Source: Mycobacterium colombiense CECT 3035 (GTDB taxonomy: Bacteria > Actinomycetota > Actinomycetes > Mycobacteriales > Mycobacteriaceae). From it: a DNA stretch of 64,000 nucleotides. Location: positions 5,270,001 through 5,334,000 of the forward strand of contig NZ_CP020821.1 in the NCBI RefSeq assembly GCF_002105755.1. The letters run 5' to 3'. Positions 54,314 to 62,974 of the stretch are shown here, in pieces. Positions within the stretch are counted from its first letter, which is position 1. Each line of letters opens with the position of its first letter. Under the pieces are notes generated by a model. It made no database searches. It was not told the origin of the DNA and saw only the letters and a program-made list of their open reading frames with translations. A program made the translations under genes and the position numbers.

Positions 54314-57300
54314 ATGGAGACACTGATCGACTACCTGCAGATGTGGGAAGCGCAGAGGCCGGACCAGACCCTCTTCCGGTTCGTCGACGCCGACGGCCGC
54401 GAACTCGAGCACTACACCTACCAGGCCTTCGCCGAACGCACCCGCGAACTGGCCGCCTACCTGTCCCGGGAGGCCGGCCTCAAGTCGGGTGATCGCGCGC
54501 TGCTGGTTTACCCGCCCGGCCTGGAGATGATCGCGGCGCTGTACGCATGCGCGCGCATCGGGGTGATCGCCGTTCCGGTCAGCCCGCCCCTGCCGATGTC
54601 CTTCGATTCCGGGCTCGCCAAGCTCAGCTTCATCGCTCGCGACTGCCAGGCCGTGGCCGTGCTGTCGACGAAGCAGTTCGAGTACGACTTCCGCCAGTTG
54701 CTCGGCCAACGCGACGGCGAGCAGGTGTGGGCGGGCGCCGGTGCCGGCCTGCCGGACCTGCCCTGGTACGCGACCGATGGCGCGCAGGACTTCGGCGGCG
54801 CCCCCGTCGCGGACACTCCCGGTGAGGTGTTCTTCCTGCAGTACACCTCGGGCTCCACGAGCGACCCCAAAGGCGTGATCGTCACCCACTCCAACGTCAT
54901 CGCCAACGGCTCCGCCTTCACCGGCGACGTGGTGCTGGCGTCGTGGCTGCCGCAGCACCACGACATGGGGTTGATCTCGGCCTACATGTTCATCGTGCTG
55001 CTGGGCGGGTCGACGCACGCGATGTCGCCCCTGGACTTCCTCGCCCGGCCGTCGTCGTGGCTTCGGCTGATCAGCGATGTGCGCGCCACCCACACGCCGG
55101 GCCCCAACTTCGCGCTCGAATACTGCCTGCGCGAGGACAAGCTGCCCGACTCCGAATTGGCCGGTGTCGACCTGAGCAGCCTCGAGTGCATCGTGGTGGG
55201 CGCAGAACCATTGCGCGCCAACACCTTCGCCCGATTCCGGGAGCGGTTCGCCGAGTACGGTCTGCGGCCCGAGGCGCTCACCGGCGCCTACGGGATGGCC
55301 GAATCCACCTTGATCGTCTCGATCCGTGGGCGCCAGACCATCGCGGTGAACAAGCGTGGGCTGGAACGCAACGTCGCTCGCGTCGAAAAGGCGCTGCCGG
55401 AGAACAGCAATCAGGTCCCGTTGGTCAGCTGCGGCAAGCCCATCGACAGCAGCATGGTTCGCATCGTCGATCCCGAATCGCGCCAGGCGCTGCCCGACGG
55501 GCGGGTCGGCGAGGTCTGGTTGGCCGGGCCCTCCAAGGGCGCCGGTTACTGGAACCGCCCGGAACTCACGGCGGAGATGTTCGGCGCCCGCGTCGCCGGC
55601 GACGACGAGCACACCTACCTGCGGACCGGCGATCTGGGCTTCCTCTACGAGGGCGAGCTGTTCGTCTGCGGCCGCAGCAAGGACCTGATCATCGTCCGCG
55701 GCGTCAACTGCTATCCCTCCGACGTCGAAGCCGTCGTCGAGCGCAGCGCCCCACACATCCGCAGCGGCTGCGTCGCCGCCTTCTCGGTCGAGCACGACGA
55801 GTCCGAGGCGCTGATCGTGGTCGCCGAGGTGCGCGACGCGCACAACCTTCCGGACGCCAAGGCCATCGCCCGCGCGATCCGGCGGCACTGCCACATCGAC
55901 CCGCACGCGATCGTCTTCGCGCCGCCGCGCAGCATCCCCAAGACCACGTCGGGGAAGATCCGGCGCGCGTCGACCCGCCAACTGTGGCTGGACGACCAGC
56001 TTCCCGCCTTCGCGAGCTGGATCAACCAGTCGGCCAACAGGATTCACGATGGCCTGGCCGCGGGCCCGCTGGAGCGTTTCCGCAACCTCATCGAGAGCTA
56101 CGACCTCACCGGCGACGAGGACTGCTCGTTCGCCGATCTCGGCATCGACTCGCTGGCACTGGCCGAGCTTCGCACCGACCTGCAGGCGCTGCTGGAGGAG
56201 AATGGCGCGGGCGAGCTGGCCGAAGAGGTCAACACCCGCCTGCTGCAGCGGCTGACGGTGTCCGAATTCTTCGCGCTGATAAGCCGATTCGGCGACGGAT
56301 CCGGGCAGGCGCTCGACGCCCTGCGCCGGGCGCTGGATCAGATCTCCGCCGAGTACGAGGCCCACGAGGCCGCCCAGATGCGCGCCGACGCGGCGCTGCC
56401 GCTGCCCGAACTGGCGCCCGAGCGCCCGGGTGAGCCCACCGACCTCCTGCTCACCGGCGCGACCGGATTCCTGGGGCCGTTCCTGGTGAGCAGCCTGCTG
56501 ACGCGGACTTCCTACACGGTGCACGCGCTGGTGCGCGCCACGGACGCCGCGCACGGCCTGGACCGCATCGTCGCCTCGCTGCGCCGCGCCCAGCTGTGGA
56601 CGCCGGCGCTGGAAGCCGACGTGCGCGCCCGGGTCCGCATTGTCTGCGGCGATCTCGCCGAGCCCGCGCTGGGCATCGGCGAGGCGGCCTTCCAGCAGCT
56701 GGCGGCCGACGTCGATGCCGTCGTGCACAACGGCGCGCTGGTCAACTACGTCCGCACCTACGACGCCCTGCGCCCCGCCAACGTGGAGGGCACCCGCGAG
56801 CTGCTCCGGCTGGCAATGACCGACCACCGCAAGGTTTTCCACCTCGTCTCCAGCACGTTCATCTACGGCTGGAGCACCGAGCCGGTGGTCGGGGAGTGGG
56901 ATGCCAACGAAAAGATGGCCGGCCTGGACTTCGGCTACTCGCAGACCAAGTGGGTCGGCGAGCAGCTGGCCCTGGCCGCGCAGCGCAAGGGACTCGACGT
57001 CCGCATCTACCGGCCCTCGCTGATCTCGCCGACCCGCGCGGGCTTCGGCAGCCAGGACGACATCCTGGTGCGGCTGACGGCGTTCATGATCGAGCACGGC
57101 GTCGCCGTCAACGCGCTCAACCAGATCAGCCTGCTGCCGGCGGACCTGATCGCGGAGCACATCGTCGGACTGATGGGCCTGCCCAAAGATGACAGCGTGG
57201 GCAGTGTTTTCAATATGACCGCCGACGACTACTACAACCTCACCGACATCACCCGGATCCTGTCCGAGCGGTACGGGTATCGCTTTGAGTACCACGACAT

Positions 57301-57568
57301 CCCGTCGTTCACCGAGCAGCTGAACCGCCGCTGCACGCCGAACGACCAGATGTACCCGCTGGTCGATTTCCTCACCCGGTCGGCGGACAAGATCGCGGCG
57401 ATGCGGGACAAGCGCTACGACAACACGCAGTACCGGCACCGGCGGGGGTTGGCGAACGTCCACCTGCGCGAGCCGGCCCTGACCGAGACGGTCGATCATC
57501 TGGTCCGGTTCCTGCGCAGCGAGCGGTTGATCACCGAGGTGGAGGACGAGGCGCAGCGCAGCGCCTAG
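54314..57568 (+). CDS. Fatty acyl-AMP ligase - ACP - thioester reductase
   Basis: A 1084-residue, three-part enzyme. The adenylation domain (about 1-575) has the FAAL/FadD-type P-loop YTSGSTSDPKG (177-187), YGMAESTLIVS and GDLGF. The carrier domain has LGIDSLAL with Ser613 for phosphopantetheine. The reductase domain has GATGFLG (715-721) and Tyr875/Lys879 in YSQTKW. It should activate a fatty acid, load it on the internal ACP and reduce the thioester to an aldehyde (or alcohol) with NAD(P)H. It resembles carboxylic acid reductases in logic but has a FAAL-like ligase. ATG follows GGAAGGGGG at 12 nt. First gene of a tight operon. Confidence 0.88.
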   Translation: METLIDYLQMWEAQRPDQTLFRFVDADGRELEHYTYQAFAERTRELAAYLSREAGLKSGDRALLVYPPGLEMIAALYACARIGVIAVPVSPPLPMSFDSGLAKLSFIARDCQAVAVLSTKQFEYDFRQLLGQRDGEQVWAGAGAGLPDLPWYATDGAQDFGGAPVADTPGEVFFLQYTSGSTSDPKGVIVTHSNVIANGSAFTGDVVLASWLPQHHDMGLISAYMFIVLLGGSTHAMSPLDFLARPSSWLRLISDVRATHTPGPNFALEYCLREDKLPDSELAGVDLSSLECIVVGAEPLRANTFARFRERFAEYGLRPEALTGAYGMAESTLIVSIRGRQTIAVNKRGLERNVARVEKALPENSNQVPLVSCGKPIDSSMVRIVDPESRQALPDGRVGEVWLAGPSKGAGYWNRPELTAEMFGARVAGDDEHTYLRTGDLGFLYEGELFVCGRSKDLIIVRGVNCYPSDVEAVVERSAPHIRSGCVAAFSVEHDESEALIVVAEVRDAHNLPDAKAIARAIRRHCHIDPHAIVFAPPRSIPKTTSGKIRRASTRQLWLDDQLPAFASWINQSANRIHDGLAAGPLERFRNLIESYDLTGDEDCSFADLGIDSLALAELRTDLQALLEENGAGELAEEVNTRLLQRLTVSEFFALISRFGDGSGQALDALRRALDQISAEYEAHEAAQMRADAALPLPELAPERPGEPTDLLLTGATGFLGPFLVSSLLTRTSYTVHALVRATDAAHGLDRIVASLRRAQLWTPALEADVRARVRIVCGDLAEPALGIGEAAFQQLAADVDAVVHNGALVNYVRTYDALRPANVEGTRELLRLAMTDHRKVFHLVSSTFIYGWSTEPVVGEWDANEKMAGLDFGYSQTKWVGEQLALAAQRKGLDVRIYRPSLISPTRAGFGSQDDILVRLTAFMIEHGVAVNALNQISLLPADLIAEHIVGLMGLPKDDSVGSVFNMTADDYYNLTDITRILSERYGYRFEYHDIPSFTEQLNRRCTPNDQMYPLVDFLTRSADKIAAMRDKRYDNTQYRHRRGLANVHLREPALTETVDHLVRFLRSERLITEVEDEAQRSA

Positions 57569-57619
57569 CCTGAAACTTGGACGCCGCGGGTCGCCGCAAG
57601 ACGGAAAGGGGTGGCGACG

Positions 57620-58528
57620 ATGTTCACCGTCGATGACAAGGCAACGGGCCCGCACGACGCGTCGCTCGACCACGAGCGGATCGTCCTGCAGGCGCGTGAC
57701 GTCGACTTCGACTGGTCGACGCTGCCGTTCTACTACGTGCCCAACGAGCCCTTCACCACGCACTTCTGCAACGTGCTGCACCTGTTGCTGCCCGCGGGCG
57801 AGGAGTTCATCGTGGACGCCTTCAAGGACACCTTGCCGCTGATCAAAGACGATCAACTGCGGCGCGACGTGCAGGGATTCATCAGCCAGGAGGCCATGCA
57901 CTCGCAGGCGCACGCCGGCGTGCTCGGGCATTTCGCGGCGAACGACATCGACGTGACGCCGTTCACCGACCAAATGCGTTGGCTGTTCACCCAACTCATC
58001 GGCGACCGGCCGCGGTGGAGCCCGCGGCGGCGCCAAAGCTGGCTGCTCGAGCGGGTATCGATGGTGGCCGCGCTCGAGCACTACACGGCCATCCTCGGTG
58101 AATGGATCCTCGACACCCCGCAGCACGACGCCATGGGCACCGACCCCGTGATGCTCGACCTGTTGCGCTGGCACGGCGCCGAGGAAGTCGAGCACAAGGC
58201 GGTCGCCTTCGACACCATGAAGCACCTGCGCGCCGGCTACTGGCGGCAGGTGCGCACCCAGCTGCTGATCACACCGGCGCTGCTGTGGTTGTTCGTCCGC
58301 GGCGTGCGTTTCATGTACTCCGTCGACCCGTACTTGCCGCCCGGCACCAAGCCGCGCTGGCGCGACTACTTCCGCGCTGCGCGCCGGGGCCTGGTGCCCG
58401 GGCCATTCCAGTTCCTGCGGGTCATCGGCGCCTACTACACCCCGAGTTTCCATCCCTCCCAGCTGGGCGGGGTGGGGCGCGCGGTCGACTACCTGGCCCG
58501 CTCGCCCGCCGCCCGCGCGGCGCACTGA
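57620..58528 (+). CDS. PF10118-type 'metal-dependent hydrolase' with ferritin-like diiron motif
   Basis: A 302-residue protein of the family named predicted metal-dependent hydrolase. Visible ligand pattern: Glu62 (GEEF), Glu91xxHis94 (QEAMH), Glu153 (LEHY) and Glu189xxHis192 (EEVEH). This is the E..ExxH..E..ExxH order of ferritin-like diiron oxygenases. A hydrophobic segment (about 218-233) could attach to membrane. AAAGGGG lies about 8 nt before ATG 57620; GTG 57611 is an alternative. It lies between the reductase and hydrolase genes, with a 2-base gap to the next, so it probably acts on the product of the first enzyme. Confidence 0.8.
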   Translation: MFTVDDKATGPHDASLDHERIVLQARDVDFDWSTLPFYYVPNEPFTTHFCNVLHLLLPAGEEFIVDAFKDTLPLIKDDQLRRDVQGFISQEAMHSQAHAGVLGHFAANDIDVTPFTDQMRWLFTQLIGDRPRWSPRRRQSWLLERVSMVAALEHYTAILGEWILDTPQHDAMGTDPVMLDLLRWHGAEEVEHKAVAFDTMKHLRAGYWRQVRTQLLITPALLWLFVRGVRFMYSVDPYLPPGTKPRWRDYFRAARRGLVPGPFQFLRVIGAYYTPSFHPSQLGGVGRAVDYLARSPAARAAH

Positions 58529-58530
58529 CG

Positions 58531-59454
58531 ATGACGACCGAAGTGGCTTCAACCACGGTCGCCGCCTCCGACGGCGTGCGACTGGCGGTGCACACCTACA
58601 CCGACCTCGACCCCGGCCGGCCGACCATCCTGGCCATCCACGGCTACCCGGACAATCACCACGTCTGGGATCCGGTGGCAACGACATTGAGCCGCCGATT
58701 CAACGTCGTGGCGTACGACGTGCGTGGGGCCGGCCAATCCTCAACGCCGGCAGACCGTTCGGGGTATCGACTGCCGCAGCTGGTCGCCGACGTCGGCGCG
58801 GTGATCGAGCGCCTCGGCGTGGACAGCGTGCACCTGCTGGCCCACGACTGGGGGTCGATCCAGGCCTGGGCCGCGGTCACCGACGACGCGGTGATGGGCA
58901 AGATCGCCTCCTTCACCTCGGTCTCCGGGCCGCACCTGAACTACGCGGGCAAGTTCCTGCGGTCAGCGCGCACGCCGCGGGCGCTTTTCGACGTGGCCAA
59001 ACAGATCCTGGCCTCGTCCTACATCTGGTTCTTCCTGTGCCCGGGCGTACCGGAGCTGGCGATCCGATCCCGGGCGACGGTGAAAGTCTTTGAGGCGGTT
59101 GAGCGCATCGGTGGATCGGACACCCGCGGCGGTCGCGGTGCGACGTACCGCTCGGCCGACGATTACCTCAACGGGCTCAACCTGTACCGCGCGAACATGC
59201 CCGCACCGATCCTGTCACCCCCTGCGCAACTGCCGCAGACCACCGTTGCGGTACAGGTGCTGGTCGCACGCCAAGACTATTTCGTATCGCCTGCCCTGCA
59301 ACGGTTTACCGGGTCCATCCCGGAGGGCGGCAGGGTCGTCCCGATCGAGGGCGGCCACTGGGTGGTGACCGCGTACCCCGAGGTCATCGCCCGGCTCACC
59401 GGCGAGTGGGTAGACCTGATCGCCCAGTCCACCGACCGTCGTGGCCTCGGCTAG
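58531..59454 (+). CDS. Alpha/beta hydrolase, epoxide-hydrolase-like
   Basis: A 307-residue alpha/beta-fold protein. The nucleophile elbow is AHDWGS, so Asp is the nucleophile as in epoxide hydrolases and dehalogenases; HGYPDNHHVWD is the HGxP oxyanion motif, and the catalytic His is in EGGHWVV. It resembles the hydrolase half of EphD-type proteins. It starts 2 bases after the diiron gene and ends 8 bases before the reductase gene, so it is translated from one message with them. Confidence 0.87.
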   Translation: MTTEVASTTVAASDGVRLAVHTYTDLDPGRPTILAIHGYPDNHHVWDPVATTLSRRFNVVAYDVRGAGQSSTPADRSGYRLPQLVADVGAVIERLGVDSVHLLAHDWGSIQAWAAVTDDAVMGKIASFTSVSGPHLNYAGKFLRSARTPRALFDVAKQILASSYIWFFLCPGVPELAIRSRATVKVFEAVERIGGSDTRGGRGATYRSADDYLNGLNLYRANMPAPILSPPAQLPQTTVAVQVLVARQDYFVSPALQRFTGSIPEGGRVVPIEGGHWVVTAYPEVIARLTGEWVDLIAQSTDRRGLG

Positions 59455-59462
59455 ATGTGAGG

Positions 59463-60545
59463 ATGATTGTGGCACAGACTATTTGGGACGGCATCCCGGC
59501 CGACCTGTACGGCCGCCGCAAACGGGACCGGATGTACACCGCGTTGTACGGGGTGGGTGCCCTGTTCGGCGGCCTCGCGACGGCGTCGCGGTGGACGTCC
59601 GCGCGGGTGCAGCCGGTGCGGCGAACCACCACCGCGGTCGTCACCAACCGCGAACTGCTGGCGCCCGATGTGGTCGCGTTGACGCTGGCCGACCCGTCCG
59701 GAGGATTGTTGCCGTCCTGGACACCGGGTGCGCACATCGACGTTCGGCTGCCATCGGGCCGGCGCCGGCAGTACTCGCTGTGTGGTTCGCCCGGGCGGCG
59801 CACCGACTATCGCATCGCGGTGCGGCGCATCGCCGACGGCGGCGGTGGCTCGATCGAAATGCACGAGGCCTTCCACGTGGGCGACAAATTCGAGTTCGAA
59901 GGGCCCCGCAATGCTTTCTATCTCGTCACCGACGAGCGCGAGGTCTTGTTCGTGATCGGCGGCATCGGGGTGACGCCGATCCTGCCCATGATCCAGACGG
60001 CCCAGCAGCGTGGAATCAATTGGCGCGCCGTGTATGCCGGCCGCGGCCGGGAGTACATGCCGTTGCTGGACGAGGTGCTGGCGGTGGACCCGGACCGGGT
60101 CACCGTGTGGGCCGACGACGAACGCGGCCGATTCCCCACCGCGACCGACCTGCTTGCCGGCGCCGGGCCGGCGACGGCCGTCTACGTGTGTGGCCCCACC
60201 GCCATGCTGGAAGCGGTGCGCACCGCGCGCAACGAACACGCGAACGCGCCGCTGCACTACGAGCGTTTCGGCCCTCCGCCGGTGGTCGACGGGGTTCCCT
60301 TCGAGCTGGAGCTGGCCCGGTCGCAGCGGGTGCTCAGCGTGCCGGGGAACCGGTCGGCGCTGGACGTCATGCTCGATCGCGACTCGACCACCGCCTACTC
60401 GTGCCAGCAGGGGTTCTGCGGCACCTGCAAGGTGAAAGTGCTTGGCGGGCAGGTCGATCGCCGCGGGCGCACCGCGGAGGGCCAGGACGAGATGCTGGTC
60501 TGCGTTTCCCGTGCGAAATCCGGGCGCGTGGTGATCGACGCCTGA
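59463..60545 (+). CDS. Phthalate-dioxygenase-reductase-type flavoprotein with 2Fe-2S domain
   Basis: A 360-residue electron-transfer protein. FAD domain with RQYSLCGSP, NAD domain with FVIGGIGVTPILPM and YVCGPTAMLEAV, and a C-terminal plant-type ferredoxin domain with CQQGFCGTC and a later LVC, giving all four cluster cysteines. It would pass electrons from NAD(P)H to an oxygenase, here by context the diiron protein two genes upstream. Start ATG 59463; GTG 59469, better spaced from TGAGG, is possible. Last gene of the operon. Confidence 0.88.
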   Translation: MIVAQTIWDGIPADLYGRRKRDRMYTALYGVGALFGGLATASRWTSARVQPVRRTTTAVVTNRELLAPDVVALTLADPSGGLLPSWTPGAHIDVRLPSGRRRQYSLCGSPGRRTDYRIAVRRIADGGGGSIEMHEAFHVGDKFEFEGPRNAFYLVTDEREVLFVIGGIGVTPILPMIQTAQQRGINWRAVYAGRGREYMPLLDEVLAVDPDRVTVWADDERGRFPTATDLLAGAGPATAVYVCGPTAMLEAVRTARNEHANAPLHYERFGPPPVVDGVPFELELARSQRVLSVPGNRSALDVMLDRDSTTAYSCQQGFCGTCKVKVLGGQVDRRGRTAEGQDEMLVCVSRAKSGRVVIDA

Positions 60546-60603
60546 TCGACGCCTGAGCGCTCAGATGCGCCACGTTTGACCCCGCACCGTGCAAAATGGC
60601 CAC

Positions 60604-61776
60604 GTGCAGGGTTTCGGCTTTAACACCTTGGCGTTGCTGACCGCCGTCGGTTTCGCCGGCCCGGCGCTGGCCTCGCTGCCCCGCCTGCGGATACCGGTGA
60701 TCGTCGGCGAACTCGTCGCGGGTCTGGTCATCGGCAAGACCGGTTTCGGCGTCATCGATGCCACCGACCCGACCTTTGAATTGTTCGCCAACATCGGCTT
60801 CGCGCTGGTGATGTTCGTGGTGGGCAGCCACGTTCCGGTGCGCGACCCCGCGTTGCGCTCGGCCGTGCCCAAGGCGCTGGCGCGGGCGGTCCTGGCCGGC
60901 GCCGCCGCGGCGGGCCTGGGGTTCGGGCTGGCCACGCAGTTCGGCACCGGACATGCGGCGCTCTACGCGGTGCTGATGGCCTCGTCGTCGGCGGCCGTGA
61001 CGCTGCCGATGATCGATTCGCTGCGATTGCGCGGCCCGCAGGTGCTGTCGGTGACCGCGCAGATCGCCATGGCGAATGCGGCCTGTATCGTGTTGCTGCC
61101 GTTGGTGATCGATTTCCGCCACGCGGTGACGGCGGCGCTGGGCGGGTTGGCGATCACGGGTTGCGCGGCGTTGCTTTTCGTGGTGCTGCGCTGGGTCGAC
61201 CGCCGGGGCTGGCGTCAGCGCATGCACGACTATTCGCACAGGAATCGGTTGGCGCTGGAATTGCGGATCAACCTGCTGGTGCTGTTCGGGCTGGCGTTGC
61301 TGGCCGTGGCCACCGACGTGTCGATCATGTTGGCGGGCTTCGCGCTTGGATTGGTGATCGCCATGATCGGCGAGCCGCGGCGGCTGGCGCGCCAGTTGTT
61401 CGGCATCACCGAAGGCTTCTTCAGCCCGCTGTTCTTCGTCTGGCTCGGTGCCTCGCTGCAGGTGCGCGAGCTGGGGGCGCAGCCCAGATACATTCTGCTC
61501 GGCGTCGGCCTCGGACTGGGCGGTGTGCTGGCGCATTGCGTGGGGAGGCTGCTCGGCCAGCCGCTCACGTATGCGGTGATGTCGTGCACCCAGCTCGGCG
61601 TGGCGGTGGCCGCCGCCACCATCGGCACCCAACAGCACCTGCTTGCCGCGGGCGAAGCGTCGGCGTTGATGTTCGGTTCCCTGCTGACCATCGCGTGCAC
61701 GTCGATCGCCGGCGCGCTCGCGGCACGCGGCCAGGGCGCCGGCGCACCGAAGGAACCCGCCACGACCCCGGGCTAA
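60604..61776 (+). CDS. Cation:proton antiporter (CPA2/KefB-like)
   Basis: A 390-residue membrane protein with about 11-12 helices and a Na+/H+-exchanger fold. Signs are LRIPVIVGELVAGLVIGKTG near the N-terminus and ITEGFFSPLFFVWLGASLQV late. No TrkA-type regulatory domain follows. The transported ion is not known. The GTG at 60604 lies 6 nt after CAAAAT, perhaps a leaderless start; an in-frame GTG at 60589 is the alternative. It lies 58 bases after the reductase gene. Confidence 0.82.
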   Translation: MQGFGFNTLALLTAVGFAGPALASLPRLRIPVIVGELVAGLVIGKTGFGVIDATDPTFELFANIGFALVMFVVGSHVPVRDPALRSAVPKALARAVLAGAAAAGLGFGLATQFGTGHAALYAVLMASSSAAVTLPMIDSLRLRGPQVLSVTAQIAMANAACIVLLPLVIDFRHAVTAALGGLAITGCAALLFVVLRWVDRRGWRQRMHDYSHRNRLALELRINLLVLFGLALLAVATDVSIMLAGFALGLVIAMIGEPRRLARQLFGITEGFFSPLFFVWLGASLQVRELGAQPRYILLGVGLGLGGVLAHCVGRLLGQPLTYAVMSCTQLGVAVAAATIGTQQHLLAAGEASALMFGSLLTIACTSIAGALAARGQGAGAPKEPATTPG

Positions 61777-61825
61777 CCGGCGCGAACACGGCCAATTATG
61801 TTCGGGCGCAGTCGGTCTCGACGAC

Positions 61826-62881
61826 CTACATCGGCCCGGGAAGCTCTCCCAAACTGGACAGCTCCGCGTGCACGGGTCCGATGGCGGCCCGGTATTGCTC
61901 CTCGCTGAGGGTTTTTGCGTAGTAGCGGTTCATCCGGAGCTGGTACTGCTGCTCCCGGAGTTGCCGGATGCGGTCGAGCCGCGCGGTATCGGCCGCCGAC
62001 AGGGTCAGGTCCTCGATGCTGATGTGGCCGGCCATGACATGTTCGACCGGTGAGAGCCGATAGCCGCAATGGGCGAGCAGCTCCAGATAGGCTTTGCAGT
62101 AAGGCCTTTCGCCGACACGCCAGGTGCCGCGCTGGGTTCCCCACTCGAAAGCGGCCAGCACCATCGCCAGGATCACGATGTCGGAGCGCACGTCGACATT
62201 GGCCCGCGCCGCCAACTGCTCTCCGCCGGATTCGTTCATCCCCAGCATCTCTGCCGCCAAAGTCATGCTGGCGGGGCAGTGCAGCTCGGTCAGGTAGTGG
62301 AAGTTGCGGGCGATGAAGATCTCGATCCACGGCGGCGGCGCCATCAGCAGATTGGCCCGGACCCAGTCGCGGCGCGCATCGGCGACGGCGGAGGCGCGTC
62401 GGTCCAGTTCGCGCATCATCACCCAGTCGCGTTTGGCGTCGGCGGCCGCCTCGGACTCCAGCTTCGCAGGCCGACAGCCGGTGAAGGTGGCGCCGCCCGT
62501 CACCTCGTCCAGTGCCAATGGGCGGGCTCGGTCAAAGGTCAGGTACGAGGCGTACACGTCGAGCTCCGGCAATCCGGACCGTCGGGCCAACTCGCCCAGC
62601 GTGGTACTGCCCGGCGACAACCTGCAGATCTGATCCTGCTGTCCGAGGTCATCGCGGGTGTAGATGAGGCCGATTTCCTGTTGCTCGTCGCGACGGGTCC
62701 CGAGGTACACGCGCCACCCGGCCGGTCCGGCGATTCCTGGCAGAAAGTGCGAAGAGAATTCGACCAGCAGGTCGTCGACCGTGGCCGACGCGGGGTAAAC
62801 CCAGAACTCGCGGTGCGAGTCGACATCGTCACCCATGGCGACCGAGCTGCGGTCGACGGACACCCGCACCGTGTCAGACAT
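61826..62881 (-). CDS. Hypothetical protein, not recognised
   Basis: A 351-residue soluble protein. The N-terminal 120 residues look beta-rich (VRVSVDRSSVAMGDDVD, REFWVYPASATVDDLL). The C-terminal half is helical and charged (LDRIRQLREQQYQLRMNRYY) with few cysteines. No signal peptide or membrane segment. GAGGG lies 7 nt before the ATG. It is convergent with the antiporter and divergent from the truncated permease. I cannot assign a family. Confidence 0.7.
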   Translation of the reverse strand: MSDTVRVSVDRSSVAMGDDVDSHREFWVYPASATVDDLLVEFSSHFLPGIAGPAGWRVYLGTRRDEQQEIGLIYTRDDLGQQDQICRLSPGSTTLGELARRSGLPELDVYASYLTFDRARPLALDEVTGGATFTGCRPAKLESEAAADAKRDWVMMRELDRRASAVADARRDWVRANLLMAPPPWIEIFIARNFHYLTELHCPASMTLAAEMLGMNESGGEQLAARANVDVRSDIVILAMVLAAFEWGTQRGTWRVGERPYCKAYLELLAHCGYRLSPVEHVMAGHISIEDLTLSAADTARLDRIRQLREQQYQLRMNRYYAKTLSEEQYRAAIGPVHAELSSLGELPGPM

Positions 62882-62974
62882 ATTCGAGCCCTCACTGCCG
62901 TTGGACCTACAAAACTAGCGAAACCGGTGCCGCGTTGCGGGACCGATTGCGTGCCGCTACGTCATGCTTAGGCA

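Noticed and set aside
54257..58687. A 1476-codon open frame on the minus strand opposite the lipid operon
   Set aside because: It is the antisense of genes with clear motifs; high GC keeps the complementary frame open. Its translation is low-complexity His/Gln/Arg/Val-rich with no domain.
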